Source of the DNA: Pelagilacustribacter sp045567335
GTDB taxonomy: Bacteria; Pseudomonadota; Alphaproteobacteria; Pelagibacterales; Pelagibacteraceae
Assembly (NCBI GenBank): GCA_045567335.1
Contig: JBJLCZ010000012.1
Coordinates: forward strand, 34,059-98,058
Direction of reading: 5' to 3'
DNA length: 64,000 nt
The notes under the pieces were generated by a model, which saw only the letters and a program-made list of their open reading frames with translations, made no database searches and had not been told where the DNA came from. This document shows positions 52,400-62,613 of this stretch, in pieces. A program made the translations under genes and the position numbers. Each line of letters opens with the position of its first letter. Within the stretch, counting starts at the first letter, position 1.

Positions 52400-53581
52400 T
52401 TAAAATGCTTTCCATGCTTGTCCGTAAAGAGAAATCATCTCACTTACAGAAGGCACTCTAGGATTGAGGTTTGGAGCGCCAGATACTTCTGCATCGGTTG
52501 CCATATTTTTAAGCTCTTCCTCAAAATTTTTTTGATTTATTCCAAAAGCTTTCATTGATGGAACATCGAAATCTTTATTAATTTTATAAAGTCCTTTAAT
52601 TAGCTTTTCGCAGGCAACATCATCATTATCATTTAAAGAAGCAAACTGGCCTGCACGACTACAATCAGCGTATCTGTCTTTTGCGTAATTAATTGAAAAT
52701 TCTGTTATGGTCGGCAATAACATAGCATTACTTAATCCATGAGGAACTTTAAAATTACTTCCTAATGGTCTGCTCATTCCATGTACAAGGCAAATAGAAG
52801 CGTTAGTAAAAGCTAGTCCTCCTAGAGTAGCAGCTAACATTAATGCTTCTCTTGCTTTGGTATCTTTTGGATTTTTATCAACCGCATAAATATTTTGGCA
52901 AACTAGTCTGATTGTATCCAAGGCCATCCTATCAGAAAATAATGTTGCTTTTTTACTCACATACGCTTCTATTCCATGTGTAAGAGTATCGATTGCACTA
53001 TCAATTGTAAGTCTTCTTGGTTTTGACATTGTAAGATCATAGTCAACTATAGCTACTAGAGGAACAAATCCTTCACCTCTACAAGAAATTTTTTCATTAT
53101 TCTTAGAGTCAATTACTACTGAGTGATGTGTTACTTCAGATCCTGTGCCTGCTGTTGTAGGTATAGCAATTATTGGTAAGCCTTTTTTATTAAACAACGA
53201 AGGTGGCTTATAATCTTGAATATTTTTACTGAACTTTGACATTGCAGAAATTGCTTTAGCAGTATCTATTGGGCTTCCTCCTCCAAAACCTATTACCGCA
53301 TCATTTTTATATTTATCCAAAAACTTAGCACCTTCTAAAACAACTTTATCTGTTGGATCTGGAACAGTATTATCAAAAACATCAGATTTAAAACCAGCGC
53401 TAATTAAAATGTCTTGTAACTGTTTGACATAACCAAACTCAACCATTTGTTTATCAGTAACGATTAGTAATGATGAAATAGAGCCTATCGTCTTTAAAAT
53501 TTCAGGAAGCTCTTTCAAACTTCCTTTGCCAATTTGCAAAAATCTTGGCACACAAATACGAACATTTTCTCTTTTAATCAA
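52400..53581 (-). CDS. Iron-containing alcohol dehydrogenase
   Basis: 393 residues. NAD motif GFGGGSPIDTAKAISA near residue 96; metal ligands in IDTLTHGIEAYVS and LVHGMSRPLGSNFKVPHGLSNAML. Fe-ADHs oxidise primary alcohols or hydroxy acids to (semi)aldehydes. It sits between the TRAP genes and the divergent MmsA gene, which suggests it makes a semialdehyde for MmsA, but substrate is inference. Confidence 0.9.
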   Translation of the reverse strand: MIKRENVRICVPRFLQIGKGSLKELPEILKTIGSISSLLIVTDKQMVEFGYVKQLQDILISAGFKSDVFDNTVPDPTDKVVLEGAKFLDKYKNDAVIGFGGGSPIDTAKAISAMSKFSKNIQDYKPPSLFNKKGLPIIAIPTTAGTGSEVTHHSVVIDSKNNEKISCRGEGFVPLVAIVDYDLTMSKPRRLTIDSAIDTLTHGIEAYVSKKATLFSDRMALDTIRLVCQNIYAVDKNPKDTKAREALMLAATLGGLAFTNASICLVHGMSRPLGSNFKVPHGLSNAMLLPTITEFSINYAKDRYADCSRAGQFASLNDNDDVACEKLIKGLYKINKDFDVPSMKAFGINQKNFEEELKNMATDAEVSGAPNLNPRVPSVSEMISLYGQAWKAF

Positions 53582-53708
53582 ATATTCCCTCCAATGTACT
53601 TATTAAATTTCTTAATTTAAGCTTATGTAAAATGAGGAGTCAACAGGTGGAATTAAGGATTGAAAAAAAAAAATACTTGGTATAACTTTATTAAAATTTA
53701 AAGAATTC
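53582..53708. promoter_or_regulatory. Divergent control region between iron-ADH and mmsA
   Basis: 127 bases between two divergent starts. On the plus strand a TATAAC (53681-53686) with TTGAAA (53660-53665), 15 bases apart, is a weak promoter candidate. A 17-codon frame from 53632 has no ribosome site and is not called. Confidence 0.35.
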
Positions 53709-55202
53709 ATGAAGAAAATTAATCATTTTATTGATGGGAAAATCTATACTGAAAAAAACGCTAGATTAGGAAAAATCTTTAACCCAGCTATAGGAGAACA
53801 AATAGCTGAGGTAGAACTAGCAAACAAAAATACTGTAGAAATGGCAATAGAAAGCTCTGCTAAAGCATTCTTGAAATGGTCAAAAACTACACCTATAAAT
53901 AGAGCAAGAATTTTATCTAAATACAAAGATTTGCTTATAAAAAACATGGATGAACTTGCGGTAATGGTTTCAGAACAACATGGAAAAACTATTCCAGATG
54001 CAAAAGGATCTATTCAAAGAGGAATTGAAGTTGTTGAATATGCAACTGGAATTACAGACTCATTAAAAGGAGATCATTCAGCTTCGGTAGGAACTAATGT
54101 TGACTCGCACACTCTTCGCCAACCACTAGGAGTTTGTGCTGGTATCACTCCATTTAATTTTCCTGCAATGGTTCCAATGTGGATGTATCCTGTTGCGATA
54201 GCATGCGGAAATACATTTGTATTAAAGCCCTCAGAAAAAGATCCTAGTTGTCCAATGAGATTAGGCGAACTTGCCATTGAAGCAGGTATGCCTGCAGGTG
54301 TTTTAAACGTTGTTAATGGAGATAAAGAGGCTGTTGATACACTTTTACAAAGTAAAAATATTCAAGCAATTAGTTTTGTTGGTTCGACACCAATAGCAGA
54401 ATATGTTTACCATACTGGAACTAAAAATAACAAAAGAGTTCAAGCGCTAGGTGGAGCAAAAAATCATATGGTTATTATGCCTGACGCAGACGTAAACAAA
54501 ACAACTGATGCCATTATAGGGTCTGCCTTTGGTTCTGCTGGAGAAAGATGTATGGCAATTTCGGTTGCTGTATGCGTAGGCGAAAATACAGCCAAAAATT
54601 TGAAAACTAAGTTATTAGAAGAAACATCTAAGCTTAAAGTTGGTCCTTATACAGATGAAAAAAGTGACTTTGGTCCATTGAACAATAAAGCTCATTATGA
54701 AAAAGTTCTAGGATATATAGAAACAGGTGAAAAAGAAGGTGCTAAATTGCTATCAGATGGAAGAAATATGAAGCTTCAAGGTTATGAAAAAGGCTACTTT
54801 GTTGGTCCAACAATTTTTGAAAATGTAAAACCAAATATGAAGATTTATAAAGAAGAAATTTTTGGTCCAGTTTTAAGTATGATGACCACTGACTCTTACG
54901 AAGATGCCCTTAAACTTGTTAATGACCATGAATTAGGTAATGGCGCAGCTGTTTTTACGAAAAGTGGAAGTATAGCTAAACATTTTACAGAGAATGCTAA
55001 AATTGGAATGATAGGGGTTAACGTTCCTATACCAGTTCCTGTGGCATACCATAGTTTTGGAGGTTGGAAGCGTTCTTTATTTGGTGATCACTCTATGCAT
55101 GGTCCAGAAGGTGTGAGATTCTATACTAAATTAAAAACTGCAACTGTTACTTGGGTAGAAGATAACGCTGGACCTGAATTTACTATACCAGTTTTATCTT
55201 AA
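53709..55202 (+). CDS. mmsA: CoA-acylating methylmalonate-semialdehyde dehydrogenase
   Basis: 497 residues of the ALDH superfamily. FNFPAMVPMWMYP, ALGGAKNHMVIMPDAD and the catalytic Cys in SAGERCMAIS mark MMSDH. It turns (methyl)malonate semialdehyde into propionyl-CoA or acetyl-CoA, in valine, myo-inositol or beta-alanine/3-hydroxypropionate breakdown. Divergent from iron-ADH, convergent with sdhB. Confidence 0.93.
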   Translation: MKKINHFIDGKIYTEKNARLGKIFNPAIGEQIAEVELANKNTVEMAIESSAKAFLKWSKTTPINRARILSKYKDLLIKNMDELAVMVSEQHGKTIPDAKGSIQRGIEVVEYATGITDSLKGDHSASVGTNVDSHTLRQPLGVCAGITPFNFPAMVPMWMYPVAIACGNTFVLKPSEKDPSCPMRLGELAIEAGMPAGVLNVVNGDKEAVDTLLQSKNIQAISFVGSTPIAEYVYHTGTKNNKRVQALGGAKNHMVIMPDADVNKTTDAIIGSAFGSAGERCMAISVAVCVGENTAKNLKTKLLEETSKLKVGPYTDEKSDFGPLNNKAHYEKVLGYIETGEKEGAKLLSDGRNMKLQGYEKGYFVGPTIFENVKPNMKIYKEEIFGPVLSMMTTDSYEDALKLVNDHELGNGAAVFTKSGSIAKHFTENAKIGMIGVNVPIPVPVAYHSFGGWKRSLFGDHSMHGPEGVRFYTKLKTATVTWVEDNAGPEFTIPVLS

Positions 55203-55220
55203 AAATTTAGATATAAAAAA

Positions 55221-55997
55221 TTAATTAGTTGCAAGCATTTTTTTAATTGAACCAATAGCTTTAGCAGGATTAAGACCTTTGGGACAGGAATTTGTACAGT
55301 TCATTATTGTATGACATCTATATAGCTTTAATTCATCTGCAACTTTTTTTAATCTCTCTTTTTTTTCATCGTCTCTGCTATCATTTATCCATCTATATGC
55401 TTGTAACAAAACTGCGGGACCTAAATACTTTTCTCCATTCCACCAATAGCTAGGGCAAGAAGTTGAGCAACATGCGCAAAGTATGCATTCGTAATAACCA
55501 TCTAGTTTAGATCGATCTTTTTGAGATTGAGCTATTTCTTTTTTTTCTTGTCCAGTTTGAGCAGTTTTTAACCAAGGTTGAATTGACTCATATTGTTTAT
55601 AAAGTCCACTCAAATCTCCAATCAGGTCTTTAATTACTTTTAAATGAGGAAGTGGATAAATATTTAATTCGCCTTTAATATCAGTGTGAGATTTTATACA
55701 CGATAATGTATTAACGCCATCAACATTCATAGCACAAGATCCACAAACACCATGGGCACAAGATCTCCTAAAAGTTAAAGATGAGTCAATTTCATTTTTA
55801 ATCTTAAATAATATATCTAATACCTTAGGACCACAATTTTCCATATCTACTTCAAAAGTATCAATTCTTGGATTTTTTCCATCAGTAGGATCCCATCTAT
55901 AAATATTTACTTTTTTTAAATTTGATGAATTGGTTTTATCTTTGTAATAATTGCCCGAAATAATTTTAGAATTTTGGGGCAAATTAAATTGAACCAT
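55221..55997 (-). CDS. sdhB: Succinate dehydrogenase iron-sulfur subunit
   Basis: 258 residues. [2Fe-2S] ligands in RRSCAHGVCGSCAMNVDG; [4Fe-4S] and [3Fe-4S] in ECILCACCSTSCPSYW and CHTIMNCTNSCPKGLNP. Passes electrons from FAD to ubiquinone. Directly follows sdhA with no gap; last gene of the sdh run. Confidence 0.96.
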   Translation of the reverse strand: MVQFNLPQNSKIISGNYYKDKTNSSNLKKVNIYRWDPTDGKNPRIDTFEVDMENCGPKVLDILFKIKNEIDSSLTFRRSCAHGVCGSCAMNVDGVNTLSCIKSHTDIKGELNIYPLPHLKVIKDLIGDLSGLYKQYESIQPWLKTAQTGQEKKEIAQSQKDRSKLDGYYECILCACCSTSCPSYWWNGEKYLGPAVLLQAYRWINDSRDDEKKERLKKVADELKLYRCHTIMNCTNSCPKGLNPAKAIGSIKKMLATN

Positions 55998-57773
55998 TTA
56001 GTATACTCTTTCTTTAGGCGGAAAATATTGAACATCATTTGTTAATGTTCTAGCGTGGACATCACGATATTTAACTTTTACTTCTTTGCCATCTTGCCAT
56101 GCCATTGTGTGCTTCATAAAATTTTTATCATCACGTTTAGAATAATCTTCTCTAGCATGAGCGCCTCTACTTTCTTTTCTATGATAAGCGGAATCCATCG
56201 TAGTTAGAGCTTGTCTAATAAGATTATCGAATTCTAGAGTTTCTACTAAGTCAGTGTTAAATAACAAAGACTTATCTTTCACTGATAGATCATCCATTCC
56301 CTCAAGTGGTTTTCTAATTGCGTTCACTCCCTCTTTTAGGGTTTTTTCTGTCCTAAAAACAGCACATTTTGATTGCATAGTTTTTTGCATCGAAAGTCTA
56401 AGTTCAGAAGTTTTGGTATCGCCGTTAGCATTACGAATTTTATCAAATCTATCTAAACATTTGTCTGTTTCACTTTGAGAAACTTCTTCGTGTGGTTTAC
56501 CTGATTTTACAATTTCTGCTGTCCTTTTTGCGGCAGCTTTTCCAAAAACAACAAGGTCAATTAAAGAATTTGAACCCAACCGATTAGCTCCGTGTACCGA
56601 AACGCACGCTGCTTCTCCTATTGCCATTAATCCAGGTACAGTCTTTTCTGAACCATTAAGTGTTAATACTTCTGCCTTATAGTTTGTAGGTATTCCTCCC
56701 ATGTTATAATGAACTGTTGGTACAACTGGTATAGGTTCTTTACTTACGTTTACATTTGCAAAAGTTTTTGCAGCTTCTGAAATGCCTGGCAATCTTTCTT
56801 CAATGACTTTTTGATCTAAATGATCTAAGTGTAAGTTGATATGATCTTTTTCTTTTCCTGCACCACGTCCTTCATTAATTTCTATTTCCATAGATCTGCT
56901 TACTACATCTCTTGATGCTAAATCTTTAGCGTTTGGAGCGTATCTTTCCATAAATCTCTCTCCCTTGCCATTTACAAGAAAACCACCTTCTCCTCTTACT
57001 CCTTCAGTGATTAAACAACCAACTCCGTAAATTCCTGTTGGATGAAATTGAACAAATTCCATATCTTGTAGTGGAAGGCCTGCTCGTAATACCATCGCAT
57101 TTCCATCGCCTGTACAGGTATGTGCAGAAGTTGCAGAATAATAAACTTTTCCATATCCACCGGTTGCTATTATTGTATTGTGTGCTCTAAACCTATGGAT
57201 TGTTCCGTCAGTTAAATTCCAAGCTATAACTCCTTTACACTCTCCATTTTTCATAATTAAATCTAGTGCAAAATATTCTATAAAAAATTCTGTGTTATAT
57301 TTTAATGCTTGGCCATAAAGCGTATGAAGTATGGCATGGCCTGTTCTATCTGCTGCTGCACATGTTCGTTGTATAGTTCCATTGCCATAATTTTTTGTCA
57401 TTCCACCGAAAGGTCTTTGATAAATTTTACCTTCATCAGTTCTGCTAAAAGGAACACCATATCTCTCAAGCTCAATTACAGCTCTGGGTGCTTCTTTACA
57501 TAAATATTCTATAGCGTCTTGATCGCCCAACCAGTCTGATCCTTTAACTGTATCATACATATGCCATCTCCAATCATCTTCACCCATGTTTCCAAGAGCT
57601 GCTGATATTCCTCCTTGAGCAGCCGAGGTATGGCTTCTAGTAGGAAAAACTTTTGAAATACATGCTGTCTTAAGTCCAGCTTCAGCAAGACCAACTGCCG
57701 CTCTTAAACCTGAGCCACCTGCTCCAAGAACAACCGCATCATATTCATGATCTATAATTTTATAAGAATTCAT
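55998..57773 (-). CDS. sdhA: Succinate dehydrogenase flavoprotein subunit
   Basis: 591 residues. FAD motif VVLGAGGSGLRAAVGLAEAG, covalent-flavin His in SHTSAAQGGISAALGN, active-site FHPTGIYGVGCLITEG and HGANRLGSNSLIDL. Oxidises succinate to fumarate. Overlaps sdhD by 4 bases. Confidence 0.97.
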   Translation of the reverse strand: MNSYKIIDHEYDAVVLGAGGSGLRAAVGLAEAGLKTACISKVFPTRSHTSAAQGGISAALGNMGEDDWRWHMYDTVKGSDWLGDQDAIEYLCKEAPRAVIELERYGVPFSRTDEGKIYQRPFGGMTKNYGNGTIQRTCAAADRTGHAILHTLYGQALKYNTEFFIEYFALDLIMKNGECKGVIAWNLTDGTIHRFRAHNTIIATGGYGKVYYSATSAHTCTGDGNAMVLRAGLPLQDMEFVQFHPTGIYGVGCLITEGVRGEGGFLVNGKGERFMERYAPNAKDLASRDVVSRSMEIEINEGRGAGKEKDHINLHLDHLDQKVIEERLPGISEAAKTFANVNVSKEPIPVVPTVHYNMGGIPTNYKAEVLTLNGSEKTVPGLMAIGEAACVSVHGANRLGSNSLIDLVVFGKAAAKRTAEIVKSGKPHEEVSQSETDKCLDRFDKIRNANGDTKTSELRLSMQKTMQSKCAVFRTEKTLKEGVNAIRKPLEGMDDLSVKDKSLLFNTDLVETLEFDNLIRQALTTMDSAYHRKESRGAHAREDYSKRDDKNFMKHTMAWQDGKEVKVKYRDVHARTLTNDVQYFPPKERVY

Positions 57774-58099
57774 ATTGTCAAATTAAATATACTAATAATT
57801 GTAATAAGTGGCATTATTATAGCAAAGATATATACAGTTTTATTTGCGACATTTTTGATTTTTTCATCGTGAATATAGTCTTCAAATATCTCACTTATTG
57901 TTATCGATGAAAAAAAGTAAGCAAATATTAAAAATAATGAGAATAATACTCTTGTAGTTTTTAAAGAAAAAAAAGCCATTATTTCTAGATAACTCGTATT
58001 ATAAATTGATGATAGGTTTATTATAAACCAAAACATTAATGGCAATAAAATCGCTGAACTGTATTTTAAAAAAAGCCATTTTTTAGTAGATATATTCAT
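57770..58099 (-). CDS. sdhD: Succinate dehydrogenase membrane anchor SdhD
   Basis: 109 residues with three hydrophobic spans; KNVANKTVYIF and IHDEKI loops. Weakly conserved family, so call is mostly by position between sdhC and sdhA. Starts 1 base after sdhC and overlaps sdhA by 4 bases. Confidence 0.83.
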   Translation of the reverse strand: MNISTKKWLFLKYSSAILLPLMFWFIINLSSIYNTSYLEIMAFFSLKTTRVLFSLFLIFAYFFSSITISEIFEDYIHDEKIKNVANKTVYIFAIIMPLITIISIFNLTI

Positions 58100-58100
58100 A

Positions 58101-58493
58101 TTATAATAATTGTCTACCTATCAAATAAATAGATATTGTTAAAACAAAAGAACCTAAAATTACTAAAATTCCAGTAATTTTAGAAATTTTTAAATCAAAG
58201 CCATAACCTAAATCCCATGCTAAGTGTCTTATCTCATTCAATATATGAAAACTAAAAGTCCAACAAATAGAAATGATTAAAAATTTTCCAAAAAAAGAAT
58301 TTAAAAAAATTCTTATTAATTCATAATTTGCTTCACCTAATAATAAAGAAATAATCCAAAAACATATTAAGGTTATTGCCAAAATATTTACAACACCTAT
58401 AATTCTATGTGTAATTGATAACAATGACGATATTTGCCATTTATAAATTTGAAGATGCGGAGTTAAAGGATTATTACTATTTTTCATAATCAA
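58101..58493 (-). CDS. sdhC: Succinate dehydrogenase cytochrome b subunit SdhC
   Basis: 130 residues. PLTPHLQIYKWQISSLLSITHRI at the start and HILNEIRHLAWDLGYG (H-x6-H heme motif) mark SdhC. Three spans. It overlaps asd by 4 bases, so sdh is transcribed from the leu/asd genes upstream or from a promoter inside asd. Confidence 0.93.
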   Translation of the reverse strand: MIMKNSNNPLTPHLQIYKWQISSLLSITHRIIGVVNILAITLICFWIISLLLGEANYELIRIFLNSFFGKFLIISICWTFSFHILNEIRHLAWDLGYGFDLKISKITGILVILGSFVLTISIYLIGRQLL

Positions 58494-59482
58494 TTTTTTT
58501 TCATTAAAATTTCAGCTATCTGTACAGTATTTAAAGCTGCTCCTTTTAATAAGTTATCAGAGACAACCCATAAATTAATAGCTTTTAAATTAGATTTGTC
58601 TTTCCTTATCCTAGATATATAAGTCAGATAGTCTCCTTCAGCTTCTACTGGAGTCATATATCCCCCATTTTTATTCTCGTCTAAAACTTTACATCCTGGA
58701 GTATTTTCTAAAATTTTTTTTAATTTTTCAAAATCATATTGTTTTTCAAATTCAATATTTAATGACTCCGAATGTGAAGTTTTTACTGGTACTCTTACAC
58801 ATGTTGCTGTTACATTTATATCTTTATCTAAAATTTTTTTTGTTTCATTTGTCATCTTCAATTCTTCTTTAGTATATCCATCTTGACTAAATTCATCTAT
58901 ATGAGGAATAAGATTAAAAGCTATTTGTTTAGTAAAATTTTCTGACTTAACATTATTTCCATTTAAAAATTTTCTTGTTTGATCAAATAATTCATTTTCA
59001 GCATGTTTGCCCGCACCAGAGACCGCTTGATACGTAGAAACCACAACTCTCTTAATTTTATATTCATCGTGTAAAGATTTTAAAGCTAAAACCATTTGCA
59101 TAGTTGAGCAATTTGGATTTGCAATTATATTTTTATGTTTACTTAAAGTTTCAGGATTTACTTCAGCAACAACTAAAGGAACATCTTTTTCCATTCTAAA
59201 ATAACTTGAATTATCTATTACTATAGTTTTTTTTGAAGCTATTGGCACCCATTTCTTTGATACTTTGCTTCCTGCTGCAAAGAAAGTAATTTCTGCTTTT
59301 GAAAAATCATAATTTTCTAAATTTTCTATTACAATTTTTTTTTCTTTAAAACTTAATTCTTTGCCTGCACTTTTGCTAGATGCTACAAAAAAAATATTTT
59401 TGAAAGATAGTTTTGATTTCTCTAAAATTTCTAATGTTTTTCTGCCAACATTTCCAGTTGCTCCAATAATTGCTAAATTCAT
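58490..59482 (-). CDS. asd: Aspartate-semialdehyde dehydrogenase
   Basis: 330 residues. NADP motif IIGATGNVGRKTLEIL; catalytic Cys125 in ANPNCSTMQM; active His in KTSHSESLNIE near residue 240. Supplies the lysine, threonine and methionine branch with aspartate semialdehyde. Follows leuB by 12 bases; overlaps sdhC. Confidence 0.95.
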   Translation of the reverse strand: MNLAIIGATGNVGRKTLEILEKSKLSFKNIFFVASSKSAGKELSFKEKKIVIENLENYDFSKAEITFFAAGSKVSKKWVPIASKKTIVIDNSSYFRMEKDVPLVVAEVNPETLSKHKNIIANPNCSTMQMVLALKSLHDEYKIKRVVVSTYQAVSGAGKHAENELFDQTRKFLNGNNVKSENFTKQIAFNLIPHIDEFSQDGYTKEELKMTNETKKILDKDINVTATCVRVPVKTSHSESLNIEFEKQYDFEKLKKILENTPGCKVLDENKNGGYMTPVEAEGDYLTYISRIRKDKSNLKAINLWVVSDNLLKGAALNTVQIAEILMKKN

Positions 59483-59494
59483 AATATCTATACT

Positions 59495-60601
59495 TTATTT
59501 CAATTTTGAAATTATTGCATCACCCATAATAGAAGTTGAAACTTCTTTTTTTCCTGAGGACATAATATCTTTAGTTCTAAACCCCTCATCTAAAACTTTG
59601 TGAACTGCTGAGTCTAATAAGTCAGCTTCTTTATCGAGATCTAGAGTATACCTTAAGGCCATCGACAAACTTAGTATAGTTGCTATAGGGTTAGCAATAT
59701 TCTTGCCCGCTATATCAGGAGCAGAACCATGTACGGGTTCATACATAGATCTAATTTTTCCATTTTTATCTTTAGAGCCTAATGAAGCTGAAGGTAGCAG
59801 TCCTAATGATCCTGTTAACATTGCTGCTTCATCTGAAAGTATGTCTCCAAATAGATTATCAGTTACTATTACATCAAATTGTTTTGGATTTCTAAGAAGT
59901 TGCATAGCACAATTATCCGCTAACATATGACTAAGTTCTAATTTTTTATATTCTTTATCTTTCAAAGCTTGGACTTCTTCCCGCCACAAAACACCTGCTT
60001 CCATTACGTTTGATTTTTCACATGAAGTAACTTTATTTTTCCTTTTTTTAGCCAGATCAAAGGCAACTCTAGCAACTCTCTGAATCTCATTTGTAGTGTA
60101 AGTGTGAGTATTTACCCCTTTTCTTTCATTATTTTCTATTGGTTCAATTCCTCTAGGTTCTCCAAAATAAATACCACCAGTTAATTCTCTTACAATCATA
60201 ATGTTTAACCCTGAAATAATTTCAGGTTTTAGAGAAGAGGCATCTACTAGTTGTTCAAAACAAATTGCAGGTCTTAGATTTGCAAATAATTTTAACTCTT
60301 TCCTTAATTTAAGCAAAGCTCTTTCCGGTCTTTTTGAAAACTCAAGGTTATCGTATTTAGGGCCTCCAACTGCTCCGAGAATAATAGCTTCACATTCTAA
60401 AGCCTTGTAGAAGACTTCATCAGTTATAGGAATCTTATATTTTTCATAAGAAGCTCCACCTACTAAATCTTCTTCAATTTTGAAGTCAAGAGATTTATTT
60501 TTATTAAACCATAATATAATTTTTTTAACCTCATTAACTACTTCTGGTCCAATACCATCTCCAGGTAATAATAAAATTTTTCTGCTTTTTACTTTAATCA
60601 T
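59495..60601 (-). CDS. leuB: 3-isopropylmalate dehydrogenase
   Basis: 368 residues. LLPGDGIGPEV start, ELTGGIYFGEPRG, NLFGDILSDEAAML metal site and EPVHGSAPDIAGKN near the end. Third step of leucine synthesis. Overlaps leuD by 8 bases. Confidence 0.96.
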   Translation of the reverse strand: MIKVKSRKILLLPGDGIGPEVVNEVKKIILWFNKNKSLDFKIEEDLVGGASYEKYKIPITDEVFYKALECEAIILGAVGGPKYDNLEFSKRPERALLKLRKELKLFANLRPAICFEQLVDASSLKPEIISGLNIMIVRELTGGIYFGEPRGIEPIENNERKGVNTHTYTTNEIQRVARVAFDLAKKRKNKVTSCEKSNVMEAGVLWREEVQALKDKEYKKLELSHMLADNCAMQLLRNPKQFDVIVTDNLFGDILSDEAAMLTGSLGLLPSASLGSKDKNGKIRSMYEPVHGSAPDIAGKNIANPIATILSLSMALRYTLDLDKEADLLDSAVHKVLDEGFRTKDIMSSGKKEVSTSIMGDAIISKLK

Positions 60602-61202
60602 TTTTAAGTATCCAAGATTTTTTATTTTTTATTTCATTCTCATATTTTTCAATAGTTGAAATTTTTTCTAAAGACATTGCTATATCGTCTAAACCTTCTA
60701 ATAAACATTTTTTCTTAGCAGGATCTAACTCAAACTTAATTGATTTATTTCCATACAAAATTTCTTGATTCTCTAAATTAATTTCAATTTCTTCTTTTCT
60801 TTTAGAATATTCTGAGAGTTCTTGTATAACATTTTCATTAGTCTTTATTGGCAAAATACTATTATTAAAACAATTGTTATAAAAAATATCTGCAAAACTT
60901 GAGCTGATCACACATCTTATGCCAAAATCTAGTAATGCCCATGGAGCATGTTCTCTTGAAGAACCACAACCAAAATTTTTTCCTACTAAAAGTATTTCAG
61001 AATTTGAATATGGTTGATTATTTAAAATAAAATCTTTGATAATTTTTCCTTTTTCATCATATCGCATTTCATAAAATAAACTTTTTCCTAATCCTGTTCT
61101 TTTGATAGTTTTTAAAAATTGTTTTGGTATAATCATATCAGTGTCAATATTCATTAAAGACAAGTATGCAGGAATGCTTTTTAGATCTTTAAATTTTTTC
61201 AT
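60594..61202 (-). CDS. leuD: 3-isopropylmalate dehydratase small subunit
   Basis: 202 residues with IIPKQFLKTIKRTGLG and NFGCGSSREHAPWAL, the swivel-domain substrate motif. Partner of LeuC. The start codon overlaps the leuC stop by one base. Confidence 0.95.
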   Translation of the reverse strand: MKKFKDLKSIPAYLSLMNIDTDMIIPKQFLKTIKRTGLGKSLFYEMRYDEKGKIIKDFILNNQPYSNSEILLVGKNFGCGSSREHAPWALLDFGIRCVISSSFADIFYNNCFNNSILPIKTNENVIQELSEYSKRKEEIEINLENQEILYGNKSIKFELDPAKKKCLLEGLDDIAMSLEKISTIEKYENEIKNKKSWILKND

Positions 61203-62602
61203 TAACTTATTTCCCTAACATCCGCTAATCTACCCGCTATTGCGGCGGCTACAGCCATACCAGGACTTACGAGATGTGTTCTTCCACCTCTCCCTTGTCT
61301 GCCTTCAAAATTCCTGTTTGATGTTGAAGCACACCTTTCCTTAGATGAAAGTTTATCATCATTCATCGCTAAACACATTGAACAACCTGGTTCACGCCAT
61401 TGAAATCCTGCTTTTTTAAATATTGTATCTAAACCTTCCTTTTCTGCTTGTTTTTTTACTAATCCAGAACCTGGAACAACCATTGCTGTAACATCTTTAG
61501 CAACTTTTTTTCCATCAAGAATTTTTGCCGCTAGTCTGAGATCTTCTATTCTTCCGTTGGTACAACTTCCTATAAAAATTGTATCTACTTTTATGTCAGA
61601 AATTTTCATATTTGGCTTAAGTCCCATATATTCTAATGATCTATACATTGCTACTTTCCTCTCTTTATCCATTTCCTTTTCTGGATCAGGAACCCTGCCA
61701 GTAATAGGGGAGACATCTTGAGGAGAAGTACCCCAAGTAACTAGAGGTTCTATTTCTTTTCCTTCAATGTTGACTTCTTTATCAAATTTACAACCTTGAT
61801 CTGAGTAAAGAGTTTTCCAATAAGCTAAGGCTTTATTCCAATCATCTCCTTTTGGGGACATCGGCCTGTCTTTAAAATATTCAAAAGTTTTTTCATCTGG
61901 AGCTATTAATCCTGCTCTTGCTCCAGCTTCTATAGTCATATTACAGATTGTCATTCGTTGTTCAACGCTTAAACCTCTAATAACTTCTCCAGCAAATTCT
62001 ATAACGTGACCAGTGCCACCCGCAGTACCTATAGTTCCAATAATTTTTAAAATAACATCTTTAGACGTAACTCCTTGAGGTAGTTGTCCATTAATATTTA
62101 TTCTAAAATTTTTTGATTTTTTTTGAATTAATGTTTGAGTTGCTAACACATGTTCTACTTCTGATGTTCCAATTCCAAAAGCTAAAGAGCCAAATGCTCC
62201 ATGTGTCGCTGTATGACTATCTCCACAAACTATTACTGTGCCTGGTTGTGTAAAACCTTGTTCAGGTCCAATAATATGAACTATGCCTTGTCTTTTATCA
62301 TTAACATCAAATAATTGAACTCCAAATTCTTTACAATTATTTCTAAGAGTATCAACCTGAAGTTTTGACTCTAAGTCTGTAATACCTTTTGACCTATCGG
62401 TAGTTGGTACATTGTGATCAGGCACTGCTAATGTTAATTCAGGTCTTCTTACTTTTCTACCTTCAATTCTTAAACCTTCAAAAGCTTGAGGACTTGTAAC
62501 TTCATGAACTAAGTGTCTATCGACATATAAAAGAGTAGTACCATCAGGTTGCTGATGTACAAGATGATCATCCCATATCTTATCGTAGAGAGTTTTTGGC
62601 AT
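61202..62602 (-). CDS. leuC: 3-isopropylmalate dehydratase large subunit
   Basis: 466 residues, aconitase family. [4Fe-4S] Cys in GSCTNGR and EPGCSMCLAM; GDSHTATHGAFGSLAFGIG early. Isomerises isopropylmalate. Twelve bases after rplS; first of leuCDB-asd. Confidence 0.96.
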   Translation of the reverse strand: MPKTLYDKIWDDHLVHQQPDGTTLLYVDRHLVHEVTSPQAFEGLRIEGRKVRRPELTLAVPDHNVPTTDRSKGITDLESKLQVDTLRNNCKEFGVQLFDVNDKRQGIVHIIGPEQGFTQPGTVIVCGDSHTATHGAFGSLAFGIGTSEVEHVLATQTLIQKKSKNFRININGQLPQGVTSKDVILKIIGTIGTAGGTGHVIEFAGEVIRGLSVEQRMTICNMTIEAGARAGLIAPDEKTFEYFKDRPMSPKGDDWNKALAYWKTLYSDQGCKFDKEVNIEGKEIEPLVTWGTSPQDVSPITGRVPDPEKEMDKERKVAMYRSLEYMGLKPNMKISDIKVDTIFIGSCTNGRIEDLRLAAKILDGKKVAKDVTAMVVPGSGLVKKQAEKEGLDTIFKKAGFQWREPGCSMCLAMNDDKLSSKERCASTSNRNFEGRQGRGGRTHLVSPGMAVAAAIAGRLADVREIS

Positions 62603-62613
62603 TTGAGAATATT

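Noticed and set aside
53632..53685. 17-codon leader peptide before mmsA
   Set aside because: No ribosome site and no attenuator hairpin after it.
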